The notes under the pieces are model-generated. The model saw only the letters and a list, made by a program, of their open reading frames with translations, was not told the origin of the DNA and made no database searches. Below, piece after piece: positions 55,490-63,873 of a stretch of DNA of 64,000 nucleotides. Within the stretch, counting starts at the first letter, position 1, and every line of letters starts with the position of its first letter. Source of the stretch: Eubacterium uniforme (GTDB lineage Bacteria; Bacillota; Clostridia; Lachnospirales; Lachnospiraceae); NCBI RefSeq assembly GCF_900167115.1, contig NZ_FUXZ01000005.1:1-64000 (forward strand). The letters are read 5' to 3'. A program made the translations under genes and the position numbers.

Positions 55490-55536
55490 AGATAGGCCTC
55501 CAAATCTGCGGTAAATCCGCTATTATTTTGTTATAT

Positions 55537-55566
55537 AAAAAAGGGTGCGACAAATAAAGCGCACCC
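55537..55566 (-). terminator. hairpin with T tract in the permease leader
   Basis: On the minus strand GGGTGCG and CGCACCC (55566-55560 and 55549-55543) form a stem followed by T6 (55542-55537). It lies between the predicted promoter and the permease start, so it may attenuate the operon; it is only about 13 nt from the predicted start of transcription. Confidence 0.65.
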
Positions 55567-55585
55567 CAAATAAAAACCATTAATA

Positions 55586-55613
55586 AATATACCATATTCG
55601 GTGAAAAAGTCAA
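55586..55613 (-). promoter_or_regulatory. promoter of the permease operon
   Basis: Minus-strand TTGACT (55613-55608), 16-nt spacer, TATATT (55591-55586). Confidence 0.7.
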
Positions 55614-55824
55614 TGAAAACTACTATTGTATAAGGCGAAAGAATAAGAAAAATTGTTATGCATAATAATGTGATTAATTTTTACAACAAAACTTTCCAGT
55701 ACGGAAAGAAAAACTTATTGAAATTGGATAATTGCTATGTTAAGATTTTTATAAAGACTGTATATAATTTAATCATAGATAAGGACAGGGGCGTAAGAAA
55801 AAGCCCACAAAAGGAGGTATTCTT

Positions 55825-57117
55825 ATGAATGATAAAATTAGATACAGAGATTTATTTAAAAAGAAAAATTACAGAAAGTTTATGTTTTCAAATTTAATAA
55901 ATAGATTTGGAGATTCAATTGATGCGATAGCTTTTACCTGGCTTGTATATCAGATAACTCATAGTGGTGCATGGTCAGCAATTATTTTTGGATTATATGT
56001 TTTACCTAATGTTGTTGTACAGCCATTTGCTGGAGCGTATGTTGAAAAGTTAAATAAGAAAAAAGTAATTGTAGGTACACATATTTTAAGATTTGGAATC
56101 ATTAGTTTTTTTGCATTGCTTTACATGAATAATCTTTTAAATCCATATATGACATTGGTATTTGCATTATTGATTACATCAATTGAATCCTTTAATTTAC
56201 CTGCGGGTTCAGCGTTCTTACCAATGATTGTTGATGAAAAAGATATTCCACATGTACTTAGTATTAATTCAGCATTATCATCTGCAGCATGTCTTGTGGG
56301 AACAGGAGCAGCAGGTATCATTATTTCTAAATTTGGAATTGGAACTGCAATGTTTATTGATGCTTTAACATTTTTAATTGCAGGTATATTAGTTAGTGGC
56401 ATAAAGGTACTAACTAAGGATGTGAAAGAGAAGATTCAAGGTGAAAAGTATTTTGATACTTTAAAGAATGGACTTGGTTATATTAGAAGTAACAAGGTAG
56501 TTGTTAATTTATGTATTGTAATGGTTATTGCTAATCTTTCATTAGTTCCACTTAATTCTCTTTTAGCACCAATTGCTAATGAGGGATTTGGTCTTGGAAG
56601 TGATTTGTTAAGTGTAATTGGAATAGCTAATGCAGTTGGAGCGATTCTAGGTGCAATTCTTGTTCCAAGAGTACAGAAAAAATTTAATTTAAAACAGATG
56701 ACTGTTTGTACAACATTTATTCTTGGAGTGTTTATGTGTGTATTAACAACTGGTAGATTCTTTAAGGGAGAAAAATTATTAGGATATGCCATTGCAGGAT
56801 TATCATTCTTTATAATGAATTTATTCGCTTCAATGTTCGCTGGACTTACAAACATATATTTTTTAAAGAGTGTAAAACAGGAATTTTTATCAAGAGCTGC
56901 CGCTGTTTTTGGAGCTATAGCAACAGCATCCATTCCAGTAGGATCATTTGTAGTAAGTATGCTTGTAGCTAGAATAAATGCAATGAGTTTAGTATTTGCA
57001 GCTGGAATTATAATGTTAATATGTGCAGCAGTATTCTATTTAATTAATTTGGAATTTGAGATAAAGGAAGAGACTGAAAACACAGAAAATGAAAATAAGG
57101 AGTTAGCATGGAATTAG
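55825..57117 (+). CDS. major facilitator superfamily transporter, exporter-like
   Basis: A 430-residue MFS protein with 12 predicted helices, probably an exporter of the MefA/MdfA-related MFS_3 type. The inter-helix 2-3 motif A is GAYVEKLNKKKVIVGTHI near residue 75, and the two halves are separated by a charged loop (KDVKEKIQGEKYFDTLKNG) near 205. The substrate cannot be read from the sequence. Ribosome site AAGGAGG. The gene overlaps the XRE-TPR regulator by 10 bases, pointing to regulator-transporter co-expression. Candidate -10 TATAAT at 55763-55768 with a weak -35. Confidence 0.92.
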   Translation: MNDKIRYRDLFKKKNYRKFMFSNLINRFGDSIDAIAFTWLVYQITHSGAWSAIIFGLYVLPNVVVQPFAGAYVEKLNKKKVIVGTHILRFGIISFFALLYMNNLLNPYMTLVFALLITSIESFNLPAGSAFLPMIVDEKDIPHVLSINSALSSAACLVGTGAAGIIISKFGIGTAMFIDALTFLIAGILVSGIKVLTKDVKEKIQGEKYFDTLKNGLGYIRSNKVVVNLCIVMVIANLSLVPLNSLLAPIANEGFGLGSDLLSVIGIANAVGAILGAILVPRVQKKFNLKQMTVCTTFILGVFMCVLTTGRFFKGEKLLGYAIAGLSFFIMNLFASMFAGLTNIYFLKSVKQEFLSRAAAVFGAIATASIPVGSFVVSMLVARINAMSLVFAAGIIMLICAAVFYLINLEFEIKEETENTENENKELAWN

Positions 57118-58214
57118 TACTTAAGGATAATATAAAAAAATACAGAAAAGAAATGGGGCTTACTCAGGAAGAACTTGCGGAAGCCCTTGGGGTTACAACC
57201 GGTGCAGTTTCAAAATGGGAGAATGGAAATAATGTGCCTGATGTTATGACTCTAATGGAACTTGCGGATTTCTTTAACATATCAATGGACGTATTGTTTG
57301 GCTTTGATCTTTCGTCAAAAAAAATAGATGATATAGAAAGTGAAGTTATGAGTCTTCTTCAGGATTATAAATTTGAAGAGGCAATTAGTAAGGTGCAGGC
57401 AGCGCTAGGTAGATATCCTCAGAATTTTAAAATTCTTAATGTAGGAGCTAATGTTTATTATTATAGATGGTTTACAACAAGAAATTTGGATGATAGAAAT
57501 AAAGCAATTGAATTACTTGAGAAGGCACTTTTGTTTATTCCTGATGATGAAGATTTTTCGCAGAATGAATATACTATAAAGGTTCGAATAGCATCACTTT
57601 ATGGAAGTGATGATTTTGAAAGAGCTGTTTGTGAACTTGAAAAGATTAACTATGATGGAGTGAATGATTATACAATTTCAGAGATATGTTTAAGAAACGG
57701 AGACATAGAAAAGGCGCTTTTACACGGATCAAGTTGTTTCTTGACTAGTACAAGTAGAATCTTTAATGCATGCGTTTTGATGGCAGTTTCATTAGTAAGA
57801 AGAGGTAAAGCTAAAGATTTATCTGAGGCACTTGATTTAATGGATGTATCGAATAAAATTATTGAAACTGTTTGTATGGAAGGTGACTCAAAAGCTTTAT
57901 ATAGAATTGAAACTATAAATTTTATTATGAAGGGTTTTATATATTGCTGCATGAATGATGATGAAAACATGAAGAAATATATTCGTGAAGCTTATGAGTA
58001 TGCATGCGATTTTGATAACCTTGAAGAAAAGGGGAAGTTATTTGCTAATATGAAGTTTAATCATCTAGATCATGATTTTGAATTTGATATCTTAGGGGCT
58101 GATGTAAGAAATGGATTGTATGATTTGATTAAGCAGTTATATGATTACATGCCAAAGAATAAGCATAAATTTGTAAAGAAAGTACAAGCAGAATACGAGT
58201 TGCTTTATAAGTAA
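57108..58214 (+). CDS. XRE-family regulator with TPR-like domain
   Basis: A 368-residue protein. The HTH (IKKYRKEMGLTQEELAEALG then TGAVSKWENGNNVPDVM, residues about 7-48) is of Cro/cI type. The rest (about 85-360) is helical with TPR-like repeats (EAISKVQAALGRYPQNFKIL, KAIELLEKALLFIPDDED, ERAVCELEKINYD), which suggests ligand- or peptide-controlled activity as in Rgg/RRNPP-type proteins. The start lies inside the MFS stop, so the two are translated together. No small pheromone ORF is obvious next to it. Confidence 0.88.
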   Translation: MELVLKDNIKKYRKEMGLTQEELAEALGVTTGAVSKWENGNNVPDVMTLMELADFFNISMDVLFGFDLSSKKIDDIESEVMSLLQDYKFEEAISKVQAALGRYPQNFKILNVGANVYYYRWFTTRNLDDRNKAIELLEKALLFIPDDEDFSQNEYTIKVRIASLYGSDDFERAVCELEKINYDGVNDYTISEICLRNGDIEKALLHGSSCFLTSTSRIFNACVLMAVSLVRRGKAKDLSEALDLMDVSNKIIETVCMEGDSKALYRIETINFIMKGFIYCCMNDDENMKKYIREAYEYACDFDNLEEKGKLFANMKFNHLDHDFEFDILGADVRNGLYDLIKQLYDYMPKNKHKFVKKVQAEYELLYK

Positions 58215-58220
58215 ATATTT

Positions 58221-58268
58221 AAAGGGTATAAACAGGGATTTAGATGATTTGTTTTATACTCTTTTTTT
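58221..58268 (+). terminator. terminator after the XRE-TPR gene
   Basis: AAAGGGTATAAA (58221-58232) pairs with TTTATACTCTTT (58253-58264) with one wobble pair, followed by a T tract. Confidence 0.8.
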
Positions 58269-58284
58269 ATTTTATATATTTATT

Positions 58285-58307
58285 TTAAGATTTTCTTAAG
58301 GTATAAT
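58285..58307 (+). promoter_or_regulatory. two-component promoter with TTAAGA palindrome
   Basis: TTAAGA-TTT-TCTTAA (58285-58299) lies three bases before TATAAT (58302-58307), in place of a -35 box. A related TTAAGAAA direct repeat occurs before the C39 peptidase gene, suggesting the response regulator binds both. Confidence 0.5.
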
Positions 58308-58385
58308 TAGTGAGAATATGAGATAATTGTATTCTGGATAATCAGACTGCAGGATTATCTAGAAATATATGGGGATAAGGGGAGG

Positions 58386-59117
58386 ATGCAGAATTATAGT
58401 ATGGAGAAAAATGACATGTCAGGAAAAATTCTATTAGTAGATGATGAGAAAGAAATTATAGACTTGATTGAAATATACTTGAAGAATGAAGGTTATGAGG
58501 TAGCTAAGTTTGAAAGAGGACAGGAAGCGCTTGATTATGTTGAAAATAATCATGTAGATCTTGCTATTTTAGATGTTATGTTACCTGATGTGGATGGGTT
58601 TACTATATGCAGAAAGATAAGAGAGAAGTTTTTCTTTCCTATAATTATGTTAACCGCGAAGGTTGAGGATACAGATAAGGTCAATGGTATTATGCTTGGA
58701 GCAGATGACTATATTACAAAGCCATTTAAGATGTTAGAACTTATTGCTAGAGTAAGAGCTAATATTAGAAGAGCGCAAAATTACAATGTGGCTCTTGAGC
58801 AGAATGAAAATAAAAATGAAGAAGAAAAGTATCTTATTAATGGTTTAGAGATAAATGCTAGTAAGCATACAGTTACACTTTACGACGAAGTGCTTGATTT
58901 AACTCCTATTGAATTTAATATAGTACTTTATTTAGCAAGACATGAAGGAATGGCTGTTTCTTCAGAGGAATTATTTGAAGCGGTATGGAAAGAAAAATAC
59001 TTTGATAGTAATAATACTGTATTTGTTCATATTGCGAGAATACGTGAAAAGATGCATGAAAATTCTAGAAAACCAATATACATTAAAACAGTATGGGGAG
59101 TAGGATATAAGTTATGA
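58386..59117 (+). CDS. OmpR/VanR-type response regulator
   Basis: A 243-residue two-domain regulator. The receiver domain has the acidic pair LVDDEKE near 19, phospho-Asp in LAILDVMLPDVDG near 62, the Thr in LTAKVED and the Lys in YITKPFKM. The C-terminal winged helix (about 150-243: LINGLEINASKHTV, VHIARIREKMHENSRKPIY, TVWGVGYKL) is the OmpR type. GGGGAGG directly touches the ATG at 58386, which is close for a ribosome site; ATG 58401 is an alternative. It overlaps the kinase gene by four bases and resembles VanR. Confidence 0.93.
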   Translation: MQNYSMEKNDMSGKILLVDDEKEIIDLIEIYLKNEGYEVAKFERGQEALDYVENNHVDLAILDVMLPDVDGFTICRKIREKFFFPIIMLTAKVEDTDKVNGIMLGADDYITKPFKMLELIARVRANIRRAQNYNVALEQNENKNEEEKYLINGLEINASKHTVTLYDEVLDLTPIEFNIVLYLARHEGMAVSSEELFEAVWKEKYFDSNNTVFVHIARIREKMHENSRKPIYIKTVWGVGYKL

Positions 59118-60391
59118 TACATAAGAACAGGGATATAGTATTTAGACGACTACTTCTAAAAAGCTTTGTTGTTATTGCCATCTGTTTTTCAATTATAATA
59201 ACAGTGTTTTTGACGGCTATTTATTTTTGTAAACAGTATATATGGTATCCAGATGAAATATGGTATAAACGTCTTAAGTGGATTGATTATCACAAAGTTG
59301 AAATAGTAGTTATCTTTATGTTCATAGGAGCAGTGCTTATAACAGTTTATAATTGTTGGAGATTTGCTGAAGGATCTGAGGCCATAGTAGGAGCAATCGA
59401 AGGCATATATTCTGGTAATACTAAGGAAGTAGTGCTCCCGGATGAATACAGAGAAGTTCAGGAAAAATTAAAACTTTTACAATATGAATACGAACTTAGA
59501 ATGAAGGCGGTTCATGAAGCTAATCAACGAAAAAATGATATGATTATGTATATGGCGCATGACTTAAAAACTCCACTTACTTCAGTAATTGGATACTTAG
59601 AACTTCTTCATTGTGAGAAGGATCTTCCTATGGAAGCTAAGGATAAGTATGCTGAAATTGCATATGCAAAGTCTGTTAGATTAGAAGAATTAATGAATGA
59701 GTTTTTTGATATCACAAGATATAATTTCACTCAGATTATTCTACATAAGGAAAATGTTAATTTATCCATTATGCTTGAGCAAATACTTGTGGAATTTTAT
59801 CCTCAGTTTTACGAAAAGAAACTAGAGGTTACTGTTGATATTGAAAAAGATATCTTATATACATGTGATGTTGATAAGATGGAAAGAGTATTTGATAATC
59901 TGTTTAAAAACATAATTAATTATAGTTATGCTGGAACGGATGTTTTGATTGAGTTATTTAGAGTAAGTGAGGAGGATAAATTAAAAGAAGAATCAGAATC
60001 AGAAATTACATATGTTGAGGATGTTTCATATACTCCTAAGAGGAATAAACTAGATAGGGCTAATAAAAAAGCTGACAGTAAAGAGAATAATAAAAAGACT
60101 GATAGTATAAAAGAAAACAATAATAAAAAAAGTGATAATAATGTAGTTAAAAATAGTATTAATCGAAACAGTGGAATAAGATTAGTTACTAAGAATTTCG
60201 GAAAAACAATTCCAAAGGAAATGCAGGAGCACATTTTTGAACAGTTCTTTAGAATGGATAGTTCAAGATCTACTAATGTGGGTGGTTCAGGTATTGGACT
60301 TGCTGTTTCAAAGGAAATTGTTGAACTACATGGTGGTAAAATTAGATGTGAAAGTGAAAACGAAGAAATTGTTTTCATAGTTGATTTATAA
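59114..60391 (+). CDS. VanS-like sensor histidine kinase with Lys/Asn-rich insertion
   Basis: A 425-residue sensor kinase. Two transmembrane helices (about residues 17-38 and 70-88) enclose a short outer loop (YICKQYIWYPDEIWY-like start). The His-box YMAHDLKTPLTSVIGYLELL has its phospho-His near residue 148, the N-box NLFKNIINYS is near 262, and F/G2 boxes FEQFFRMDSSRS and GGSGIGLAVSKE follow near 376-395. Between N-box and F-box residues about 285-350 are a low-complexity run rich in Lys, Asn, Glu and Asp; the usual G1 motif is replaced. The kinase family is VanS-like (HisKA_HATPase). Overlaps the regulator by four bases. Confidence 0.9.
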   Translation: MIHKNRDIVFRRLLLKSFVVIAICFSIIITVFLTAIYFCKQYIWYPDEIWYKRLKWIDYHKVEIVVIFMFIGAVLITVYNCWRFAEGSEAIVGAIEGIYSGNTKEVVLPDEYREVQEKLKLLQYEYELRMKAVHEANQRKNDMIMYMAHDLKTPLTSVIGYLELLHCEKDLPMEAKDKYAEIAYAKSVRLEELMNEFFDITRYNFTQIILHKENVNLSIMLEQILVEFYPQFYEKKLEVTVDIEKDILYTCDVDKMERVFDNLFKNIINYSYAGTDVLIELFRVSEEDKLKEESESEITYVEDVSYTPKRNKLDRANKKADSKENNKKTDSIKENNNKKSDNNVVKNSINRNSGIRLVTKNFGKTIPKEMQEHIFEQFFRMDSSRSTNVGGSGIGLAVSKEIVELHGGKIRCESENEEIVFIVDL

Positions 60392-60407
60392 ATATATGAA
60401 TTAGATT

Positions 60408-60448
60408 AAAAATGGTTGTGAATATATAGAGTATTCTCAACCATTTTT
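60408..60448. terminator. terminator after the histidine kinase
   Basis: AAAATGGTTGTGAATA pairs with TATTCTCAACCATTTT (60408-60448) with one mismatch, with A and T runs on the two sides. Confidence 0.85.
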
Positions 60449-60466
60449 ATATTTATAAAAAGCTTT

Positions 60467-60527
60467 GTTAAGAAATTTGTAAGAAATCATAAAGGTGTCC
60501 TTAAAAACTAAATTTAATAAATATAAT
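60467..60527 (+). promoter_or_regulatory. promoter of the C39 peptidase gene with 11-bp direct repeat
   Basis: TAAGAAAT occurs at 60469-60476 and 60480-60487, an 11-base step typical of OmpR-family sites, upstream of TATAAT (60522-60527) with a weak -35. It suggests activation by the VanR-like regulator. Confidence 0.5.
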
Positions 60528-60618
60528 ATAATCTATGCATAAGATAAATGTTGTAAATATTTATCGTACATGAAAAAATAAAGTTTTCCAAAAAATGAGT
60601 TATCTACACGGAGGAAGC

Positions 60619-61620
60619 ATGACAGATTATAATGATTTCAATGTTACAAATCGAGGGAATGGAAACGACAGAAGACATGTAAAAAGAAGAAAGAAGAAGC
60701 AGATAACTCCATTATTCTTTTTCTTCTTGTGTCTTCTGCTCATTAGTGTTTCAGGGTTATTAAAACTAAGTTTTAATAAAAACACACAATATTATGGAGG
60801 TGATAAGAACAAAGAAGACAATATTATAGAACTCATGGCTAAAGGCGGAAAGAATGTAGTTGATACCATTAAAAATTCTGGTCAATTAGGGAAATTAGAA
60901 GAAAAGAATTACCCAGAAAGTCTAATCAAATTATATAAGAGAAACAAAGAAGCAAGAACCTTTGTTTTAAATTATGAAAAACACATGGAAAAAGATTTAA
61001 ATAATGAGGGTTATTTGGATAATCAGAATGGTGTCGATATAAGCAAAGACATGAAAAGATTGAAAAAGGGCGAAATTCCATTGTTCTTACAGTGGGATGA
61101 AAGATGGGGCTATTCAAAATATGGTGATGACTTTATGGCGCTTACTGGATGTGGACCAACTTCGCTTAGTATGGTCTATTGTGGACTTACTGGAAAAAAG
61201 AAGTATGATCCTGATAAATTAGCAAAATTGGCAGATAGTAAAGGCTATTATGTTGATGGAGCTGGTTCATCGTGGAATATGATGGTAGATTTGGCTTATG
61301 AAATAGGACTTAAAGCATCAAATATTTCAGCTGATAGTGATGTCGTTAGTAATTATTTGCGTGAAGGATTACCAATTATATGTATAATGGGTCCCGGAGA
61401 TTTTACTAATAGTGGTCATTTTATTGTTTTGACAGGTATTGATGAAGACGGAAAAGTAAAAGTGAATGATCCTAATAGTATAGAGAACAGTCAAAAGTCG
61501 TGGGATTTAGATGAGCTTATACCTCAGGTTAAAAATCTTTGGGTATACGGGTATGAGCAAGAGGAGTATATGGAAGATGATTATTCCATGTATGAAGATG
61601 AATTCGTTGAAGGATTCTAA
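60619..61620 (+). CDS. membrane-anchored C39-like peptidase
   Basis: A 333-residue protein with a basic start, one transmembrane helix (residues about 32-52, LFFFFLCLLLISVSGLL) and the catalytic part outside. The C39-like peptidase domain (about 160-325) has QWDERWGYSKYG, the catalytic Cys in LTGCGPTSLSMVYCG near 191, and the His in GHFIVLTGIDEDGKVKVNDP near 274. Target may be a bacteriocin leader or wall peptide, which the sequence does not show. ATG 60619 is preferred over ATG 60595 because GGAGG lies between them. Its promoter carries the direct repeat expected for the two-component system just upstream. Confidence 0.87.
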   Translation: MTDYNDFNVTNRGNGNDRRHVKRRKKKQITPLFFFFLCLLLISVSGLLKLSFNKNTQYYGGDKNKEDNIIELMAKGGKNVVDTIKNSGQLGKLEEKNYPESLIKLYKRNKEARTFVLNYEKHMEKDLNNEGYLDNQNGVDISKDMKRLKKGEIPLFLQWDERWGYSKYGDDFMALTGCGPTSLSMVYCGLTGKKKYDPDKLAKLADSKGYYVDGAGSSWNMMVDLAYEIGLKASNISADSDVVSNYLREGLPIICIMGPGDFTNSGHFIVLTGIDEDGKVKVNDPNSIENSQKSWDLDELIPQVKNLWVYGYEQEEYMEDDYSMYEDEFVEGF

Positions 61621-61718
61621 GCAACAAATTTAGAATTAAATAACAAAAACTAAGAAAATAGAATAAAAAACTTATTACAATTCAATACAATATAACATAC
61701 TATACAAATAAAAAATAG

Positions 61719-61748
61719 CGTCTGCAGTTTATCTGCGGACGTTTTTTT
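61719..61748 (+). terminator. terminator after the C39 peptidase gene
   Basis: CGTCTGCAG (61719-61727) pairs with CTGCGGACG (61733-61741) with one wobble pair, then T7. Confidence 0.9.
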
Positions 61749-61778
61749 GTGTAACAAATTCTTTTTTCTAAAACCATA

Positions 61779-61837
61779 TTGACAAATTTAAAAATTGATT
61801 GTATTATTTGTATTATAAAGAGTAATACAAATAATAC
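61779..61837 (+). promoter_or_regulatory. ABC operon promoter overlapped by a perfect 15-bp operator
   Basis: TTGACA (61779-61784), 17-nt spacer, TATTAT (61802-61807). GTATTATTTGTATTA (61801-61815) and its exact complement (61823-61837) with a 7-nt centre cover the -10 and start. GntR/YtrA-type regulators bind such sites, and a GntR gene ends this operon. Confidence 0.85.
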
Positions 61838-61894
61838 ATGATATACAAAACAAAGATGTATGAAATAGTGAGGGGATGTAAAGGAGGATATAAT

Positions 61895-62125
61895 ATGAAT
61901 ACAACATTATTATTAGCAAGTAAGACAATTCCAAAGGATTGGATTCCATTTTTGATTCCACTTATTGCGCTTCAGATTGGATTATATATATTTACTATGG
62001 TTCATATCTTTAGACATGATCATTATAAAAGAGGAAGTAGATTACTTTGGGTAATAGTTGCAACAATTGGATGTGAATTCGTTGGACCAATTATCTATAT
62101 GGTATTTGGAAGAGAAGATGATTAA
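61895..62125 (+). CDS. small PLD-nuclease N-terminal-type membrane protein
   Basis: A 76-residue protein with two transmembrane helices (residues about 17-40 and 50-70). WIPFLIPLIALQIGLYIFTM and RLLWVIVATIGCEFVGPIIY, ending IVYMVFGREDD-like, match the PLDc_N family, a small membrane domain found alone or before phospholipase D. ATG 61895 follows AAGGAGG at eight bases; a longer frame from 61838 covers the operator and is not used. It heads a four-gene unit that ends with a YtrA-type regulator; such a small membrane protein is common in these operons. Confidence 0.82.
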   Translation: MNTTLLLASKTIPKDWIPFLIPLIALQIGLYIFTMVHIFRHDHYKRGSRLLWVIVATIGCEFVGPIIYMVFGREDD

Positions 62126-62178
62126 TGACATATAAAGATGGTAGTGATGAATAAATATAAAGAATAATTGGTGATGAT

Positions 62179-63069
62179 ATGAATATTTTGGAAATTAATA
62201 ATCTTAAAAAGGCATTTGCTGAAAAAGAAGTTTTAAAGGGTGTTGATTTAACAGTAAGTAGTAATACAATTTATGGATTTGTAGGTAAGAATGGTGCAGG
62301 TAAAACTACAACCATGAAGATGATTTTGGGGCTTATGAAAAGTGATGAAGGTAAGATATTTGTTAATGGAAAAGAAGTAAAGTATGGAGATAATGAAACT
62401 AATCGTTACATAGGTTACTTACCTGATGTGCCAGAGTTTTATAATTACATGAATGCTAGAGAATACTTAAAACTTTGTGGTGAGATTTCTAAGATGAAAA
62501 GTGATGATATTAAGAAGAGAACTGATGAATTGCTTGAAAAAGTTGGACTCGCTGGTGAAAAGAAAAAGATAAAAGGGTATTCAAGAGGAATGAAGCAGCG
62601 ACTTGGAGTTGCAGCAGCACTTTTCTCAAGACCTAAGCTTTTGATTTGCGATGAACCTACATCAGCACTTGATCCAATAGGTAGAAAGGAACTTCTTGAG
62701 ATTTTACTTGAAGCTAAGAAAGAAACAACAATTATTTTTTCAACACATATTCTTTCAGATGTGGAAAAGATTTGTGATGAGATGGCATTTCTAAATGATG
62801 GAAAGATAGTTTTAAGTGGAAAGATTTCGGATATAAAAAATAAAAATAGAAAGAATCGATATATTATTGATTCTGATGGACATAATGATGAACTGATTGG
62901 AGTTTTTGAAGGATTACGAAAAATTAGTGATGATGAACTTGAATTAATAGATGTTACTAAGTTATCAAATATTTTAGAGTATATGAGTAATAATGATATT
63001 AAGCCACTAAAGATAGAAAGAGTTGAACCATCGGTTGAAGATTTGTTTGTGGAGGTGACGAAGCAATGA
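62179..63069 (+). CDS. ABC transporter ATP-binding protein
   Basis: A 296-residue ATPase of the ABC-2 drug/bacitracin-exporter type (CcmA group). Walker A GKNGAGKTTTMKM is near residue 36, the Q-loop follows, the signature YSRGMKQRLG is near 137 and Walker B LLICDEPTSALDPIG near 150-170, with the H-loop in FSTHILSD. The C-terminal 90 residues are typical of this group. Pairs with the permease gene, which it overlaps by four bases. Confidence 0.96.
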   Translation: MNILEINNLKKAFAEKEVLKGVDLTVSSNTIYGFVGKNGAGKTTTMKMILGLMKSDEGKIFVNGKEVKYGDNETNRYIGYLPDVPEFYNYMNAREYLKLCGEISKMKSDDIKKRTDELLEKVGLAGEKKKIKGYSRGMKQRLGVAAALFSRPKLLICDEPTSALDPIGRKELLEILLEAKKETTIIFSTHILSDVEKICDEMAFLNDGKIVLSGKISDIKNKNRKNRYIIDSDGHNDELIGVFEGLRKISDDELELIDVTKLSNILEYMSNNDIKPLKIERVEPSVEDLFVEVTKQ

Positions 63070-63827
63070 TTTCATTTTTTAATAAAGAATGGTTAGAGAA
63101 TATTAGAAATGGAAAAATATATATTTCTGCTTTTGTATTTGCAATCATAGGTGTTTTATCTCCAGCAATTGCAAAACTTACACCGGAACTTTACAAAATG
63201 TTTGCAGATGACTTAAAAGAATCAGGAATGATAATTACAGAAGTTAAGGTTACGGCTTTTGATTCGTATGCACAGTTTTATAAAAATATTCCAATGGCAC
63301 TTATAGCATTTGTGTTAATATTTGCTGGGTTTATGACTGTTGAATATCAAAAAGGTACTTTGGTTATGATGATTACAAAGGGACTTTCAAGAAGAAAAGT
63401 GTTGTATGCAAAAAGTATTTTTCTATTTATGATATGGACTGTTATGTATTTTACTTGCTTTTTTATAACACATGGTTATACATTATTTTATTGGGATGTA
63501 AGTAAAGTTAAAAACCTTTCATTTGCTGTAATTATTATGTATGTTTTTGGAGTATATGTTCTTTCACTTATGATTTTGTTTAGCGTGATTTCAAAAACTA
63601 TGAGTGGAGTATTAATAGGATGTGGAGGGATAGTTTTTATATTTAGTATCTTTAGTATTATTCCAAAGTGTGAAAAGTATTTTCCGAATAAATTAATGGA
63701 TGGCATGAGTTTATTAAAAGGAAATCTTGGTATTGCTGATTATAAATATGCAGTTGTGGTAACTATTATATTAATCATATTTAATATTGGATTATCAAGT
63801 TACATTTTTAAGAAGAAGGCGTTATAG
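63066..63827 (+). CDS. ABC-2 type transporter permease
   Basis: A 253-residue ABC-2 membrane subunit with six predicted helices: residues about 15-35, 72-92, 115-136, 150-172, 175-195 and 220-245. The start MISFFNKEWLENIRNGKIYI and KGTLVMMITKGLSRRKVLYAKS near residue 100-120 are typical. It works with the ATPase just upstream; the substrate (peptide antibiotic or lipid) is not shown. Start overlaps the ATPase stop. Confidence 0.93.
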   Translation: MISFFNKEWLENIRNGKIYISAFVFAIIGVLSPAIAKLTPELYKMFADDLKESGMIITEVKVTAFDSYAQFYKNIPMALIAFVLIFAGFMTVEYQKGTLVMMITKGLSRRKVLYAKSIFLFMIWTVMYFTCFFITHGYTLFYWDVSKVKNLSFAVIIMYVFGVYVLSLMILFSVISKTMSGVLIGCGGIVFIFSIFSIIPKCEKYFPNKLMDGMSLLKGNLGIADYKYAVVVTIILIIFNIGLSSYIFKKKAL

Positions 63828-63873
63828 GAAGAGTATAATTTTTGGATTTTAAATTTATAGGATGGTGATGTGA

